From: Combretum micranthum
Taxonomy: Eukaryota > Streptophyta > Magnoliopsida > Myrtales > Combretaceae
Assembly (NCBI GenBank): GCA_024138025.1
Contig: JAMXBD010000975.1
Location: 372,001 to 436,000, forward strand
Direction of reading: 5' to 3'
Length of the DNA stretch: 64,000 nucleotides
The notes beneath the pieces were generated by a model. The model was given only the letters and a program-made list of their open reading frames with translations, was not told the DNA's origin and made no database searches. Positions 37,336 through 50,620 of the stretch are shown piece by piece (position 1 is the stretch's first letter; every line of letters starts with the position of its first letter). Made by a program: the position numbers and the translations under genes.

Positions 37336-38714
37336 CATCCATAAAGCCAGAGGAGAATCCATCTTTCTAGTTACTCTCTCTTTTTTTTTTTTTTTTTTTT
37401 TGCCCTTTTTTGATTTCTAATAATTCAGTTCATAAAGCCAAATAGTTGACTTGTAGAGTTATTGATATTTAATTTATTCAAGCTCAACAGTGGTTCCATC
37501 ATAATCACGGCATTAGGATTAAAGGTAGCAAGTTAAGTTGATGTCCTTTCTATGTATCATTTCTTCATATGGATTCTTCTTTGATATTACAATTTAGCTG
37601 GTGTGTAAACTTACAAGTTACACGTGTATGAAGTATTGGAAATTTCCACGATCCATGACGGTGAAAATATGATTGGTCTCGTTTCATTAATAAATGATTC
37701 AAGTTATTTTTTAATTGTAATCTAATCATTTAAATTTTTTAAGCTTATTTCTATTATAATTATTTTAATTTTATATTAGTAATAGTACGATCCCACAGCA
37801 GGATGGCATTGATCGTGGTTTATAATTATTTAGTTCACACTCCTCCTGTAGTATAGATTGAGATATTGAAAGTCTAAGATTGCTGATTTAATTAAATAGC
37901 CGTAATCTGTAGGCTGTTTTCTCTACTTATTTATGTTACAAACCATTGTTATGTAAATATCAGAAAATAATTATTGCTGCCGATAATTAGATAGTCACCA
38001 AATTATTTGATGAAATTCTATTATCAAGATACATTATGAAACAATTTCCTGAGATGAGGAACCTATCTTCCCCAACAGAGTGTATCGAGTTTTCAATCCA
38101 CAAATCACAATTGTATAGGAAAAAGATTTCAGAATATCAGCTTCTTCATCTGCAACACTAACACAAAAAATTACAACCAAACCTAAAGAGTAAGGGCCTC
38201 AAGATTGGGATCGGGAGTCTTAACCAAATAAACATCGTTGTATTCATTATTAATAAATGTGTCATTATTTAAGACACTAGATAAAACAAAATTTAGTTCA
38301 GAGAAGAATGAATACTTTAAAGGTGTTTGAACTTTTGAGTTTCGAGTTTTTTTAGTAATACGGTGTTCATACTTTATTTTTATGTTTAGAACTTTTGCAA
38401 TTTATAAAAAAAGATTCTTCATATTATATTATATTGTATTTTAATATATATATATATAAAATAGAGGAGAGGGATTTGAACTTGACCATCCTACTTGTAA
38501 GACCAATATAGCAATAATACTAATGCCACTAGATTAAAAGAAAAGTGTCTCCATTAATTTAAGAGAAATCGATATTACTTTGTGATTTAACTAGGTAGAA
38601 CATATGACAAATAATGCACAAATGAAATATTAATGTTTGTTACTCTTAAATTAATTATAACACTTTTTTGCAACTTAGAAAAATCCTAAACAGCAAATAA
38701 CACAAAAATAAAGT
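37336..38714. other. Gene-free stretch downstream of the Nudix gene
   Basis: A probable 3' untranslated region with a T20 tract near 37381-37400, then AT-rich sequence. I searched it for the peptidase-like continuation of NUDT3 and saw none. Confidence 0.45.
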
Positions 38715-38722
38715 ATAGGTAT

Positions 38723-39620
38723 TATAGGAGTGGGCACGGATCTATTTGGTTTTTTATCCATCTCAAATCAATCCTTAAGTAACGGTTTGATTCGGATTAG
38801 AAATTTTCTAAACCATTAAATAATGGTTTGGTTCAGTTTGAATTATGGATTAAATTAAAATTCTAACTAAGTTCTATTTTTTTATATTTATGCAAATAAT
38901 TAAATATTTATATCATTTTACAAAGTTTATATTATAAATAACGACAAAATACTTTATGAATTTATCATACTTTTAATCCCTAGTTCTTTATAAAATCAAT
39001 TATTCACCAATGAAATACATTCACTAACAAATATATAGTTAATGATAATTTATAATTTTTAATAGGACCATCAAGTCAGTCATCTACTAATAAATTTAGC
39101 TAAAATAAAAAATCATCTATCAACAAAATTCATCGACGAATAAAATGATCCATTGACAAAATACATTAAATAAATAATACATAATAAGAGTTTATAATTA
39201 AATAAATAAATTTCATAATTTATAAAGTTTAAAACTAATAAAACAAACAATAGTTCTTCATCAACAAAAAAAATATATATATTATGAGCCTAAAAAACAA
39301 ATTTAAAAATGAACAAGTTAATTTTAATAAATATTCACCAAATAATAAATATCAAATGAAATCATATGAACATATATTACCTTTAATCAATCATCATAAA
39401 AAAAATCTATAATTATAACTTACAAGTAAAATATTATTATATTTTTCTAAAACGGTTTGGTTTGATTTTACGGATCAGTATGGTTTACATTCTAAATCAA
39501 ACCATAAATTTATAGATTGGTTTGGATTGAAAAATTTTTAAACTAAATTGTTACAAAAATCATATTTTCTGTTTCGATTGGTTCGGTTCTGTCCGGTTTG
39601 GTTGGTTTTTTTGTCCTCCC
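38723..39620. mobile_element. Non-autonomous hAT-type element (TSD ATAGGTAT)
   Basis: About 900 bp flanked by a perfect 8-bp direct repeat, ATAGGTAT at 38715-38722 and 39621-39628. The left end contains TAGGAGTGGGCACGG and the right end GTCCTCCC(ATA), which are imperfect inverted termini. Subterminal 'ggtttggttcagtt' and 'ggttcggttctgtccggtttgg' repeats are typical of this group. The start may be 2 bp further in (TAGGAG...), with a 7-of-8 TSD. AT-rich interior, no transposase. Confidence 0.7.
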
Positions 39621-39628
39621 ATAGGTAT

Positions 39629-40245
39629 GAGATTGTTTAAAGTCGAAAGTTCAAACACCTATGTAATATTTATCCCATTCACTGAGGAGACATAAATTTG
39701 ACTCAATTATCAAAATGCAAAAAATTAAATTCTCTTGAAAAAAAAATCAATTTAAATTCATCCTTAAAAGGGATAATGCCTACCACCACCTTAAGTTTCC
39801 TCTTAAGGGAAGAGAGAATAAATGATGAGTATTAACTTATATAATATTTTTTATTTATAATTGTGAAAAACAAATCGAGATAGATGTATTAACCTGTTGT
39901 AGATATGCAGTGGAAATAATTACTGTTGAATCACTAACACGAATTTCAATGCTTCATGAACATGCCCACGATCAAAATGTAATCACCACCAGAAACACAT
40001 GTAATCCACAACTTAAATGGCTTTTTGAAACGTAAAATTGGAGGATTTTGCATTGCACTCTCTCTATATATATATTTTTTTCCTCTAAATGATAATAGAA
40101 GAATTGGAAAAATATCTAAACCATTTAGCAACTTTCTTTATTTATAAAGGCATAATGCCTTTTGGAAAGAGTGACAACCCTTCCATATATCCTCTATAGG
40201 AAAAGTCACATTGTTTCATATTAGAGAAATATGTTTGTTCACATA
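39629..40245. other. AT-rich spacer, nothing recognised
   Basis: No gene or bounded element could be supported here. Confidence 0.4.
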
Positions 40246-40250
40246 TATAT

Positions 40251-42748
40251 TGATAGGTTCAAAAGATCGAGTTTTAAATTTATAAAGTTTCTAAATCGTT
40301 TTCCTTTCAACTACAATCTTTCAGGGCAAGTGCACCCATCAGATGTATTATAGAGAAATTATCTAGGTCATATTCCTAGGGAACATTGATGAGTACTAGA
40401 CATCATCACGGGTCGGTTCCAAATCGGGAACCGACCTGACCCGTCACCAGCGGTTCCTGAACCGGGAACCGGCCCGGGAATGGCATGTCTAAATCAGTAA
40501 ATGACCCATCGATTCTAGCGGGTCCTTATGGTTCCATCCCTAAAAACCGTATGACCCAGCGGTTTTGGAACCGCTGATTCAAGAATCGACAGAACCGACG
40601 GTTCTACACCATAAAAATTATAAAAAAAATAAGAAAAAAGAAAAGAAAATTATAAAAAAAATTGTAATTATAAAACAAATATTTAAAACTACTTTTGTAT
40701 AAATAAAAAAAATTATTTCCTATTCATAATAGTTAATATGTTATCATTGACAACACAAGTAATAAATACATTTGAAATCATATATTATTAAATTTATGCA
40801 GAATTCTAATCAAAGTAAACTTTCTTTCTTAACAATGTGTGATTCATTTTTTGTTATTGAGAATTATTTGTATCTTAAATATTTTATAGTGTCACATTGC
40901 CAATATAACAACTAAAAAAATGCAAATGATTGTATATAAATAAATACATAATTATAGAATTTCTTTTAACTAATGCTATGAACAATTATTATTAGGTTCA
41001 ATGTTATTTTAAGTTAAAATTTTATTTTGCATTTTTTCTTAGTCAAATTAAATAAATTATTTAATTGGTTTTTTTTTTTTTCATGGTTCTCGGTTTCTTT
41101 AGAACCGGAACCGAACTGTGGGAACCGGTGGTTCCTAAAACCGGGAACCGGACCGGTTCTCATGGGTCTGGTTCCTGTTCCTCCAATTTTGGAACAGCGA
41201 ACCGACGGTTCGAGTCCGGTTCTAAAGCCGAACCGAACCGTGACGACGTCTAATGAGTACTTTTACTCACTCTTTTCCTATTATCAAGCCCAAAAATCAT
41301 ATTTAGTTTGATATACATAGAAACTAAACTAAGTCTAATATTCATAGATTTCACAACATGCATACAAAAGAATAAATCAATTCACAAGGTTGCTTGGGTC
41401 ATGCTTCACTTAAGATCTATTCATATGACTAAAGAATTTTCTCAAAAAGTTATGTTGATTATTGAACCATCAGATTCGCTAAATTATGCTAAGGCTTCTC
41501 TCAAAGTCAAAAGCACCTAAACATAAGCCAAACTGTCGAAATCTCTTCCTGACTATTAGCAACTTAGATTTGCATAAAGAACAAGAATCCTTCATTTTAA
41601 AACCAAACGAATGAATTTCAAAACGAGTGACAGAAAATTTCACTATCCCTATCTCTAGGTGATTATGAGCAATCTCATCAATAGCTTTAGATCTATTCAT
41701 TAAATCAACCTCTGGGTCTACTTTTAAAAAAAAAATCAAACATGGATCCAATGGGATGCACCATCCAATTAGACTCATTCTTTGGGCACCAGCTCTTGAA
41801 TACAATAAAATCAACACGTTTTGAAATCAAGAACAAAGGAATAACATGAAATCAATCAAGGATTCACAATACCCAAGCAACATTAAACTAATCCTCCATA
41901 GATAAAATAATATAAAGCAATAACAAGGAGAAATAGAAAGGATCTAAAATAAGATTAAGCAATACAAACAATATTCCTTGATGGATTGGTACGCACAAAC
42001 ACTGCTATGAAAATACACAAAAGTGTGTTTTTTTTCTTGCCTCTGTCTCTCCCTCTTCTCATTCTTTTCTCTCCATCTTCATTTTATAATGATCTTTGCA
42101 TAAATGGAATTGAATGCTCATTGATGTAGGAAATGAGAAGTTACGAAAGTTACGGGTCTCTTGGCTTTCCAAAATAATACCCCTTTAATGCCCAATAAAT
42201 GTTTCTTTAATAAATAGGGGTTTACTATTCAATAAAAAAACGTTTCTTAAAAAGTAACGGACTGTCAAATCGATAGGTTTGGAGACAGGTCGTGTCACTG
42301 AGCATGTCTGGCAATTTTTTTCACTGTGGAAATTGACACGACTAGGACATAGCTTGTCCCAGAGTCGTGTCCCTTGCTGTGAATATTTTTCTTCATTGAC
42401 ACAACTAGGACATGGCTTGTCTCAGAAATATCCCTTTCAAAGTTAATTTTCTAGATTGATACAGTTTGTGACAGGTCATGTCGCTGTTGTGTCTTTTCAA
42501 AACTTAAGATTTAGACCTCGATTGTGCATTTCCTTAACATCGTTGAAAGATATGGCATGTCTTTGTTGTGTTAACCACTTTTTTATCCAAACTTTGCATT
42601 TTTGACCCATTTTGCCTTCTTTTTATAAAATATCTTTTTTAAAGACCTGAAAGCATAAATTAATATTTTTAAGTGCCAGATACATAATATTTATTAATAA
42701 AATGATCAATAAAAGTCCATTTAAGCATTCATAAAATAAGGTTTATCA
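40251..42748 (-). mobile_element. Probable solo LTR K (TSD TATAT), carrying a nested hAT element
   Basis: The ends are TGATAGG and GTTTATCA (TGATA/TATCA inverted), flanked by TATAT at 40246-40250 and 42749-42753. Because that TSD is low-complexity it is weaker evidence than elsewhere. Net length without the hAT insert is about 1.63 kb. Left part: 'gggcaagtgcacccatcag', a motif I associate with large plant LTR elements. Right part: repeated 'acacgactaggacatagcttgtc' variants (42290-42500). Orientation minus is a guess from those landmarks. Confidence 0.55.
40397..41252. mobile_element. Non-autonomous hAT element (TSD ATGAGTAC)
   Basis: 856 bp with terminal inverted repeats TAGACATCATCACGG and, on the other strand, TAGACGTCGTCACGG (13 of 15), flanked by a perfect 8-bp TSD ATGAGTAC (40389-40396 and 41253-41260). 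Both subterminal regions (40400-40610 and 41095-41250) are packed with GGTTCC/GGAACC and ACCGG motifs in both orientations; the core is AT-rich. No transposase. Open reading frames near 41030-41310 are by-products of the subterminal repeats. Confidence 0.92.
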
Positions 42749-42753
42749 TATAT

Positions 42754-43159
42754 TAAAAAAGGTTACGAATTTTTAGAAATATAACATCACATCCCATCAT
42801 GGATGCTAACCAATAAATATAATATCCATAGATGTGTTTACAAAGTGAGGCTAATAGGTATCTTTCAAAAAAAGTATGAATTTAAAAAAAAAAAATCTTA
42901 TGCATAAAGATTGTATTTAAATATCCCACTATGTATAGATTACAATTTTTATATATAATAAAAATAAAAAATATCACTTTAATATCTTTAGCATTTACAT
43001 TTGAATAAATTATGTTGACCATCTTACTATAAACTTTGTAAAAAACATCAATAGTTTTTTAAAAATACAACAAATACTCTCGTAAAAATATCAAAACCAG
43101 CACCGACATATACAAATACCAACATACTATCATTGTCGCATCTCTATGTTCCACCAACT
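42754..43159. other. AT-rich spacer, nothing recognised
   Basis: No gene or bounded element could be supported here. Confidence 0.4.
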
Positions 43160-45058
43160 ATTTGTGAAATATCCTAAATTTTACTAAGTTAAATTAGGAA
43201 TGTGATAATTAAATAGTTTTAAAATAAGAGTGATTTTGAACCTAAATTGAAACTTAAATTCATAATTGAACTTAGATAGTTAAATTAAATAAATTATGTA
43301 AATTATAGAGTATAGTTAATAATTTGGCATAATGGAATTAGTTTTTGAGTTCAATTGAAATTAAATATTCGAACAGATATCTCAACTTATCGAGTTACTC
43401 AATTACCTCAAACACCTAATACCAAATTTAGTTATTCTAACCTAACCAACAATACCTAAATTCCTTGAAAATCAAATTCAATTTCTTGATTTCATGCATC
43501 AATTCCTAAACTCTTAAATTTCTAAATTCAAACTAAATATCAATTTCCAACTAATTAAATCCCCAAGATAAATTAATAAAATAATTTAGTGAATTTCTAA
43601 TCCTACTCTTTTGATACCTTAACCAATCCCTTTAGGTTGGAAATAACCTCCTCAAGGAGTCATGTAAATTCCCACATTTTCTTTTTTATTTCCATCAAAA
43701 ACAACACCTATAAGAAGGCATTAAAACTCCCCCTATAAATGACATCACACCTAATCTAAAATTTCTTTTCAATACCTTACACACCTATGGATCTAAAAGT
43801 CATCTCCAATCACCCAAAATCTCACTAAATCTAACACAAATCTTCTAAAGTCCCTCCACATCAAATCAAGGATTTTTCTCTCATTCTTATCTTTTTTCTT
43901 CTACTAAAGACAAAATCTCCTCATTTTCTACAAAAAATTCTTACTTCAAATGCACTAAAAACCATATTCTTTTAAACTCCATAAACCCATAAAATAAAAT
44001 AAAAATTAGGTAAAGTAATTCTAAATGCTCACATCCATTCCTATACTTGTTCAATACCAAATGTAACCTATATCTTCAATTTAATTCTTAAGTGATTTCT
44101 TTTTCAATTCAAAATCAAGGTTGAAGTTATGGGGTTAGCATTAGATGGTCCTTTAACTTGCTTGGAATAGTAAAAAGGAGATTAAGAGCTAGTTTTGAAA
44201 TTTTCTTTTCATTCTAGTAAGTTATTTTTTAATTTTGATTATTGAATTTGATATTGATATATGTTAGAAATTATTATTATATTTTAATTTGATGAATTTT
44301 TACAATTTTATTTAGAAATTTCGCCAATATACAGATATATTTTGAGTTAATTTGATAAATTATACATGAAACTTGCTCTAACTTAGATCTAAAATTAAAA
44401 TATGATTTTATGTTGATTTCACATAATATTAAAAGTGTTGAATTTTATTAATATACATATATGTGTTATTGTCAAGACCCGTTCCAAGGCTAGGTCTCGA
44501 GCCAAAATTAGAAAGAGACAGAATGGAGATCATTCATAAGTAAGAGGTAAATAATTATACTCCTAAATGAGCCATAAGTGGTTATACTTATTTTTATACA
44601 TGTATGATGTCCCTATTTTTTTTTCTTCCATTACACAAAGACATAATTACAAACTACTTCGTTATATTTGTTGTAGGCTCTACTTTCAAATTACCCCCAA
44701 TTGTGATGGTGCCCCCAAATTGATAAAGATCATATAGCATCAAACTTAAAGCTGACCAAGTCTAAGTCCAAGCCCAACAATCCATTTCAAGGAATTTGAG
44801 ATAAAATAGCATGGGATACAAAAGACTAAAGCCTATCAAAAGCATTAGAGGATCAAAGCAGCAAGCTTAGATTTGAGAGCTACCGACCTTGAAGATGGGA
44901 TCTTGTATGCCGACCATAATGCTACCGGCCTTCAACATAAACATCGCTGACCTTGAATTGTTGAGCCATCGGCCTTCATTAGCTTAGGGTGTCTTTTCAA
45001 ATTTCTTTGGTTTATTTGTTTAGTTGCTTAGTTTTGAGGCTAATTAGCCTATATAAAC

Positions 45059-48000
45059 TGTCACACCCCAAAGGGTACCCTAAACGCGACAGTCCGCCAC
45101 ACTCAATAGTAAGACTTAAGTAGGACAACCTTAGTCATCTCAAAAGTCTTGATATCGGGTGTAAGGCATACTTTCATGATCGTAGTGGGCCAAACTTTGG
45201 ATCATGCCGTTTAAGCATTTATACATAATAGCAATTAAGAAAATAAATCATAACAATATAACTAAGGTTTATCAAATCTTATAAAGAGCCTTTACGACAT
45301 TAAAGGGCATTCCCTTATCAAAGATAACTAAGTCTAATAAAGAGTCTAACATGAAATGATTTACACCTTTGAAACTTCTCTCGAAATTCCATATCTACTT
45401 CTAACTAACATTTCTATTCATAAGATCTTGGCTTGAAAGCATTACTTGGGTAAAATAACCTCTTGGTTCCAACCAAAGGTACGAGAACTACAAAAGATAT
45501 CTAAGAGGGTATAAGCTACATGCTTAGTAAAATTTACTTTCACAATTAAGCACTTGACATTCAATAATCAAAACAAGTTTATTTAAGCAACCATATGAGA
45601 TGCACAAGCACGTGGGTAAACAATACTTATGATTTTCTAGGAATCATATGTTGAATGGATTTATCCCTCCATTTGGGGTTAGGTGTTTCACACCGTATAA
45701 GCCGCTATCATAAAAGATAATTCCTTAATAGTTCTTATTTTAGCAACTTTCTTGCTCTCAAAATATAAACCTACTTATTTGTAGTTTATTTTCAAGCTAC
45801 TACATAGCTATCATATATGTTTTTTTCATGTGTTTTCTCACCGCCATTTAGTTTCAAACAACCCTTCGCCACTTTATAGAATTTACAGACTCTATGAATC
45901 TCCTTACTTAGCCTTTGTCAAGCCAAAGGCATAGTAATAAATGCAATGAACTCATGCGATGATATGCATGAAATCAAATTAATTAAGTACTTATGGTATA
46001 ATTAAATATTTTTTGGGTGATCATAGAATTTGCAAACAATCATTCTTATACTAGATCATGCATTCATTATGAACAATTTCTGCCTCAATATACTTAATCA
46101 TACTTTCAACCAAGTATATAAAGCACATGCATTTTTCCATTTTATCTATTTCTAAATCTAATGCCACTAATTTTACAAGTAAAATCATAAGTGCATAATG
46201 TAAGAAATAAACTCACTCGACCATTTGTGCGGATACTTCTAGTGAAGATAGTCATCGGGACATGAGAATTTGGTCTCCACTCCACCTAAACAAGAGAAAT
46301 ATCCAAAATCAGTATTTCTTGAAAGTTCTACTTAAACTTGAAACTCTATTTCACTAAGTTCATTTAAATCCGCATAGAGGGAAATTCTAACTTAAAATGG
46401 TCATAACTTGCTCATTTTAACTCAGAATTTCGCATATAATATACCGATTTCTACCTACTCGAAAAGATCTATAAAAAGTCATTTGGCTTTCTAAAAGTTA
46501 CGGTACAAAATCAAAATGAAAATCCCAATTTTTGAAAAACAATCTTCCAAACTCATATTTATTAAAAAATTCTTTTAGCAAAAATATAGATATATATATA
46601 GTTAAAAAATCCTTTGAGTACATATATATAGGCTCGTATTGTATGCAAAATTTAATGGTATTGTCTCAACGATTATTTTTCATAAAGCAATTCATCTTAA
46701 TGTGTTGAAAACTTGAATTTTTTAATAGTTTCTTTTCTAAATCATTTTGAAAGAAATTTATAATCTTTCGAGTTATTATGAATGAGTATAACCTTATTTT
46801 GTTTTCCAATTTCTTTTCTAAGATAGTTTAATTTTTCTTATCTTTGATTTTCTACCAAATTTTACTTCTAATGATAAGAAATGAATTTTTTCCAAAAATT
46901 GTTATTAAGTCGTTGATAATCTATTGTAATTTGAGTTGTATATACATTTCTCCTTTTAAAAGAAAATGGTTTTGATAAACAAATTTTTCCTCTTATATTT
47001 TCATTTCTTAACTCTTTAAAAATAATTTTATCTGCAAAACTTGGTCTTTTAAATCTTTTACCAATTTTTCTTGGGAAATCATGATTTATTATTTTATTAA
47101 GGTGTTGATAATATCTATTATCTTTGAAATTTATCAAGTTTACATTCTTTTTATTTCTTTGAAGACAGGTGTATCATTTAAAAATTTAACAACCTTATTT
47201 TTTTAAGTGAGTTTATGAATTAGTGAGTTGATTTGATTTTAACTTCGAAAACTAGTTTACTTCTTAGTTTTTATTTATGAAGTTGAAAATATTCCATTCT
47301 TAAGCTTTTTACTATAGAGTTGGTAAAAATTCTATGAGTAAGCTTTTTGAGAGAAGTTTACTTATCAAAAGAATTATCATCACTAAGTTTCAATAAATTT
47401 TTTGTGACTTATCATATTAAGAGATAATGTTTGTTTTGCTAGCTAGCTTCTTTGAGAAAATTATCTTTATGGTTATTTAAGAAAGATTTTGATGAGTTTG
47501 AAAAGAAGTTGGAAAATGATAACTTTTCTATGTTTTTAATAGCAAAATCTTGATTTTGTGACAAGAACATATATTAAGAGAGTTTAGTTTCATTTTCCTT
47601 TATTAAAGAAAATTTTCTCTTAATTTTGTTGAGACAATATCATTATGATGATGGATGTATATGAGCATGTAATATGAAAATGATGAAAATATAAGAAAAG
47701 ATAAGAAGCAAGATAATAATATCAAGTATTAGAAACCTTAACTTCATCAAGGTAACCCGGTCAAGTATTGTGAGCCTTAGCTTTATCAAGGCAACCCGAG
47801 ATTAAGGATAGACTAGTCTTAAAAGAAAAGGAAAAGAAATAAAAGAAAAGCAATAATAAGGGTATTAAGAATAATAAAAGCAAATTAGTAAAATTAGTGA
47901 GTATTAGGCTCTAAAAATATATATAGATATACATCTACCTAATAATATATAGCACAATAACAACAATTATAACAATGATAACAATATATATGATTATAAT

Positions 48001-49082
48001 AACAAGATAATAAAATTGGAATTTCTCGGCATGTGCAAGAACAAAATATGAACATGTTGCTGCTTCTACAACTCATATGAGTTTCAAGAAACAACACCAT
48101 GGTCATGCTAAATAACATGATATGGGTAAATAGGTGGTGATAGAAGTTTACCTAAAGTGTTTTTATGATAAGAAAAAGATAATAAATGTAGGTTTATATG
48201 GTTAGTGGTATGTGGTAGATAGTTTGTGTATAGAGGAGGGTTTTTGTGAGGAATTGGTGAAAGAGAGTTCTGATAGTGAAGAATCTTATAGAGAAGTTTG
48301 TGGAGTGATTTTGAAAGCATTTTGTTATATGAAATGAATGTGTTAAAGAAGTAAAGGGAGAGGAGGTATTTATAGTTGAGGATTGAGGGACATTAAGTGT
48401 AATAAAATAAATTGAAAAGAAAATAAATTGAGAGAGAGGGAGAGGGAAGTGGCACTAGTTCTAGGAGAAATGGGGAGAGAGAGAGAAATAAATTTTGTAT
48501 TTTTGTAAGAAGATAATTAATATATAAGATATGATTTGATATAAGATGTATTAGAAAGGTAAAAAGTAAGAAAATAAGTGTATAGGTAGTAAGAATAGGT
48601 AGTAATAAAAAGTAAAGATAGGTGAATAGTAATGAATAGTAGAGAAGTACAATAAATAGTAAACAAGACTAATAAGTTACTAGTAGTAAATAAATATGCG
48701 TATAATTGCGATATTTGTAATTTTTAGTTACCAAAAAATTATGAAACTGATATTTTTGGATTTCTTATATTATTACGAGTCTAAAGGTATTAACGAAATA
48801 TTTTTACCGTCCGGTGTACCTGGGTAGGGTTTTCAAAAATTGATCCCGTTCGGATCCGAAAGACACTGGAAATTGGCGAATTAGATATTTTTATACTTTC
48901 CTATATTATTACAAACTATTATAGATTATTAACTTAATTTCGTTGTCTAAGGTTTGAGAGCGTGGGATTGCCGGATCTAAACTCTAGGGTTTTGGCATAG
49001 GTTTTTGTTGACTAACATTTCCGATTGACTTCTGGTTCTAGGGTTTAAACTTAAGAATCGTCATAAAATCTAGGGGTTTACA
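45059..49082 (-). mobile_element. Solo LTR, family 1 copy C (TSD TAAAC/TAACC), innermost level of the nest
   Basis: A 4024 bp minus-strand LTR runs from TGTAAACCCC (at 49082) to GGGGTGTGACA-type end (at 45059), flanked by TAAAC (45054-45058) and TAACC (49083-49087), one mismatch. It is collinear with copies A and B: TATA box at 48367, conserved block at 46385-46480, 'ctactattcattac' tract near 48620-48650. It interrupts the 5' LTR of D; D's 3' LTR keeps the uninterrupted site at 51343-51347. No coding domains; open stretches at 46868-47137 and 48108-48320 are low-complexity. Confidence 0.9.
48367..48374 (-). promoter_or_regulatory. TATA box of LTR copy C
   Basis: Minus-strand TATAAATA, at the place equivalent to 651 and 14318 in the other copies. 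Confidence 0.55.
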
Positions 49083-49110
49083 TAACCCATTTAGGTTATA
49101 ACTTATTATA

Positions 49111-50245
49111 GAGTTGATTCTTTTTGGTTTTGGAAAACACTTTTCATAACTTATCAATTTATCCGTGGCATTCATTCACGACTTATCAATCAATTTTCCA
49201 TTGTCGATTGTGGCATCCTCTTTTTATACCAAGGTTCTTCCTTTGCTATGCAACAGATCATAGTTCTTCCATGCATTCTTAAAACAATCTTGGATTAATT
49301 TTCCAAATTAAGATATTGGGTTTCGTCACAAGTTGGCGTGGTTCGCATCATTTAGTATTAGAGCAAAGGTTTACTAAGAATCATCTATATTCCAGTTTGA
49401 TTAGAGGAATGTACATCAAAACCTTAACTTGAGTCATTCATACCTTTATTTGTTTTTTTTTCCTGTTTTTTGGTTAGTTTTGATTTGTCTAATCTTGTTG
49501 ATCGTCTTTTGTTAGGTTTGTTAGTTTTAGTGTCTTTGTTATAAAAAAATTTGTGGGTTTAGGGTTTGAATATGGTTTGGTTGAATTTTTATGAATGAAC
49601 TTGATTTGTTTGATTAGGGTTCTTGTGAAATTTGTTGTTTTAGGTCTAGGGTTTGATTAGGAAAAAAAAAAAGAGGAAGAAGAAGAAGTCAAAAAAGAAA
49701 AAAAAAAAAGATCCTTCCTTTTTTTTGTGAATTAGTTTATCCTTGATTAAAAAAAAGGGCAAAATACGAGTGAATCCAAATCTATTAAGAGTTGATTCTT
49801 TTTTATTCTAGAAAGAACATTTTTTAACTTATCGGTTTATCCGTGGTATTCATTCATAACTTATCAATCAGTTTTCCATCACCAATTATGGCGTCATTCT
49901 TTTATACTAACGTTCTTGCTTTGCTAAGCAATGGATCACAGTTTTCCACACAATTCTTAGAATGATCTTGAAATTATTTTCCAATTTAGGTATCGGGTTT
50001 CGTCACTAGTTGGCAGGGTTCATATCATTTGCTATCAGAGCGAAGGTTTTCTAAGAATCATCTATAATCTAGTTTGATTAGAGGAAGGTATATCAAAACC
50101 TTAACTCAAGTTATTCATATCCATTTTTTTATGTTAGTTTTGATTTTTCTGATCTTGTTGGTCGTCTTTTGCTAGGTTTGTTAGTTTTTTTGTCTTTGTG
50201 AATAAAAAAAAAGGGTAAAATACAATGAATCCAAATCTATTAAGG
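49111..50245 (+). repeat. Tandem duplication of LTR end, primer-binding site and leader in element D
   Basis: Unit 1 (49111-49789) and unit 2 (49790-50245) both start GAGTTGATTCTTTTT and end in 'gaatccaaatctattaag'. Each has the 3' half of the LTR, the 'atcatttagtattagagc' or 'atcatttgctatcagagc' primer-binding site, and a leader with 'gatcttgttg.tcgtctttt'. Unit 1 carries about 220 extra bases near its end. The result is a second, partial LTR (about 49790-50027) inside the element. Confidence 0.75.
50029..50041 (+). other. Primer-binding site of element D (tRNA-Met type)
   Basis: TTGCTATCAGAGC directly follows the LTR-end CA at 50026-50027. The plant initiator tRNA-Met site is TTGGTATCAGAGC; one base differs. 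An older copy, TTAGTATTAGAGC, is at 49352-49364. Confidence 0.7.
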
Positions 50246-50620
50246 GATGATGTTGATGAGGTTCTGCGTGATCATATTTTCCAAACTAGATGTCACATGC
50301 ATAAAAAGGTATATAGCCTGATTATTAACCGTGGGAGTTATACAAATTTCGCTAGTACCTTGTTGGTGGATAAATTGAATTTAAAAACTTTGAAGCATCA
50401 AATACCTTACAAAATGCAAAATGAGTGTGGAGAAGTTAAGGTGACTAAGTAGGTTCTGATTGCTTATTGCATTGGAAAGTACCATGATGAACTATTATGT
50501 GATGTGGTACTAATACAAAATAGTTATATACTTTTGGGGCGACCATGGAAGTTTGATAGGAGAGCCAAACATGACGGACACAAGAATCACTATTCTTTTG
50601 GTCTAAAAAAAGGCATGTGA
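50225..50620 (+). pseudogene. Ty3/gypsy aspartic protease fragment, inactivated
   Basis: The open frame starts MNPNLLRDDVDEV and runs through HIFQTRCHMHKKVYSLIINR, ASTLLVDKLNL and CGEVKVTK to a TAG at 50450-50452. It then continues in the same frame with IGKYHDELLCDVV and ILLGRPWKFDRRAKHDG. This order matches the retropepsin region of plant gypsy polyproteins. The catalytic Asp-containing triplet (D-[GS]-G after the II strand) reads N-R-G here, so the enzyme would be dead even without the stop. Further on (50920-51030), broken frames give GIEHQIGFIS and ASIPNKPTYRSN, the linker just before RT; the RT itself is deleted. Confidence 0.8.

Noticed and set aside
37336..38714. Search for the peptidase-like C-terminal exons of NUDT3
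   Set aside because: No matching reading in any frame; the sequence is AT-rich and non-coding.
41027..41311. Overlapping ORFs with repeated EPEP/GNR residues
   Set aside because: They are translations of the GGAACC subterminal repeats of the hAT element and run across its boundary.
41479..41817. 112-codon minus-strand ORF
   Set aside because: Lies inside LTR K, with no recognisable domain. It could be a relic, but there is nothing to support a function.
46868..48320. Minus-strand ORFs at 46868-47137 and 48108-48320
   Set aside because: Low-complexity reading inside family-1 LTR copy C; not conserved as open frames in copies A and B.
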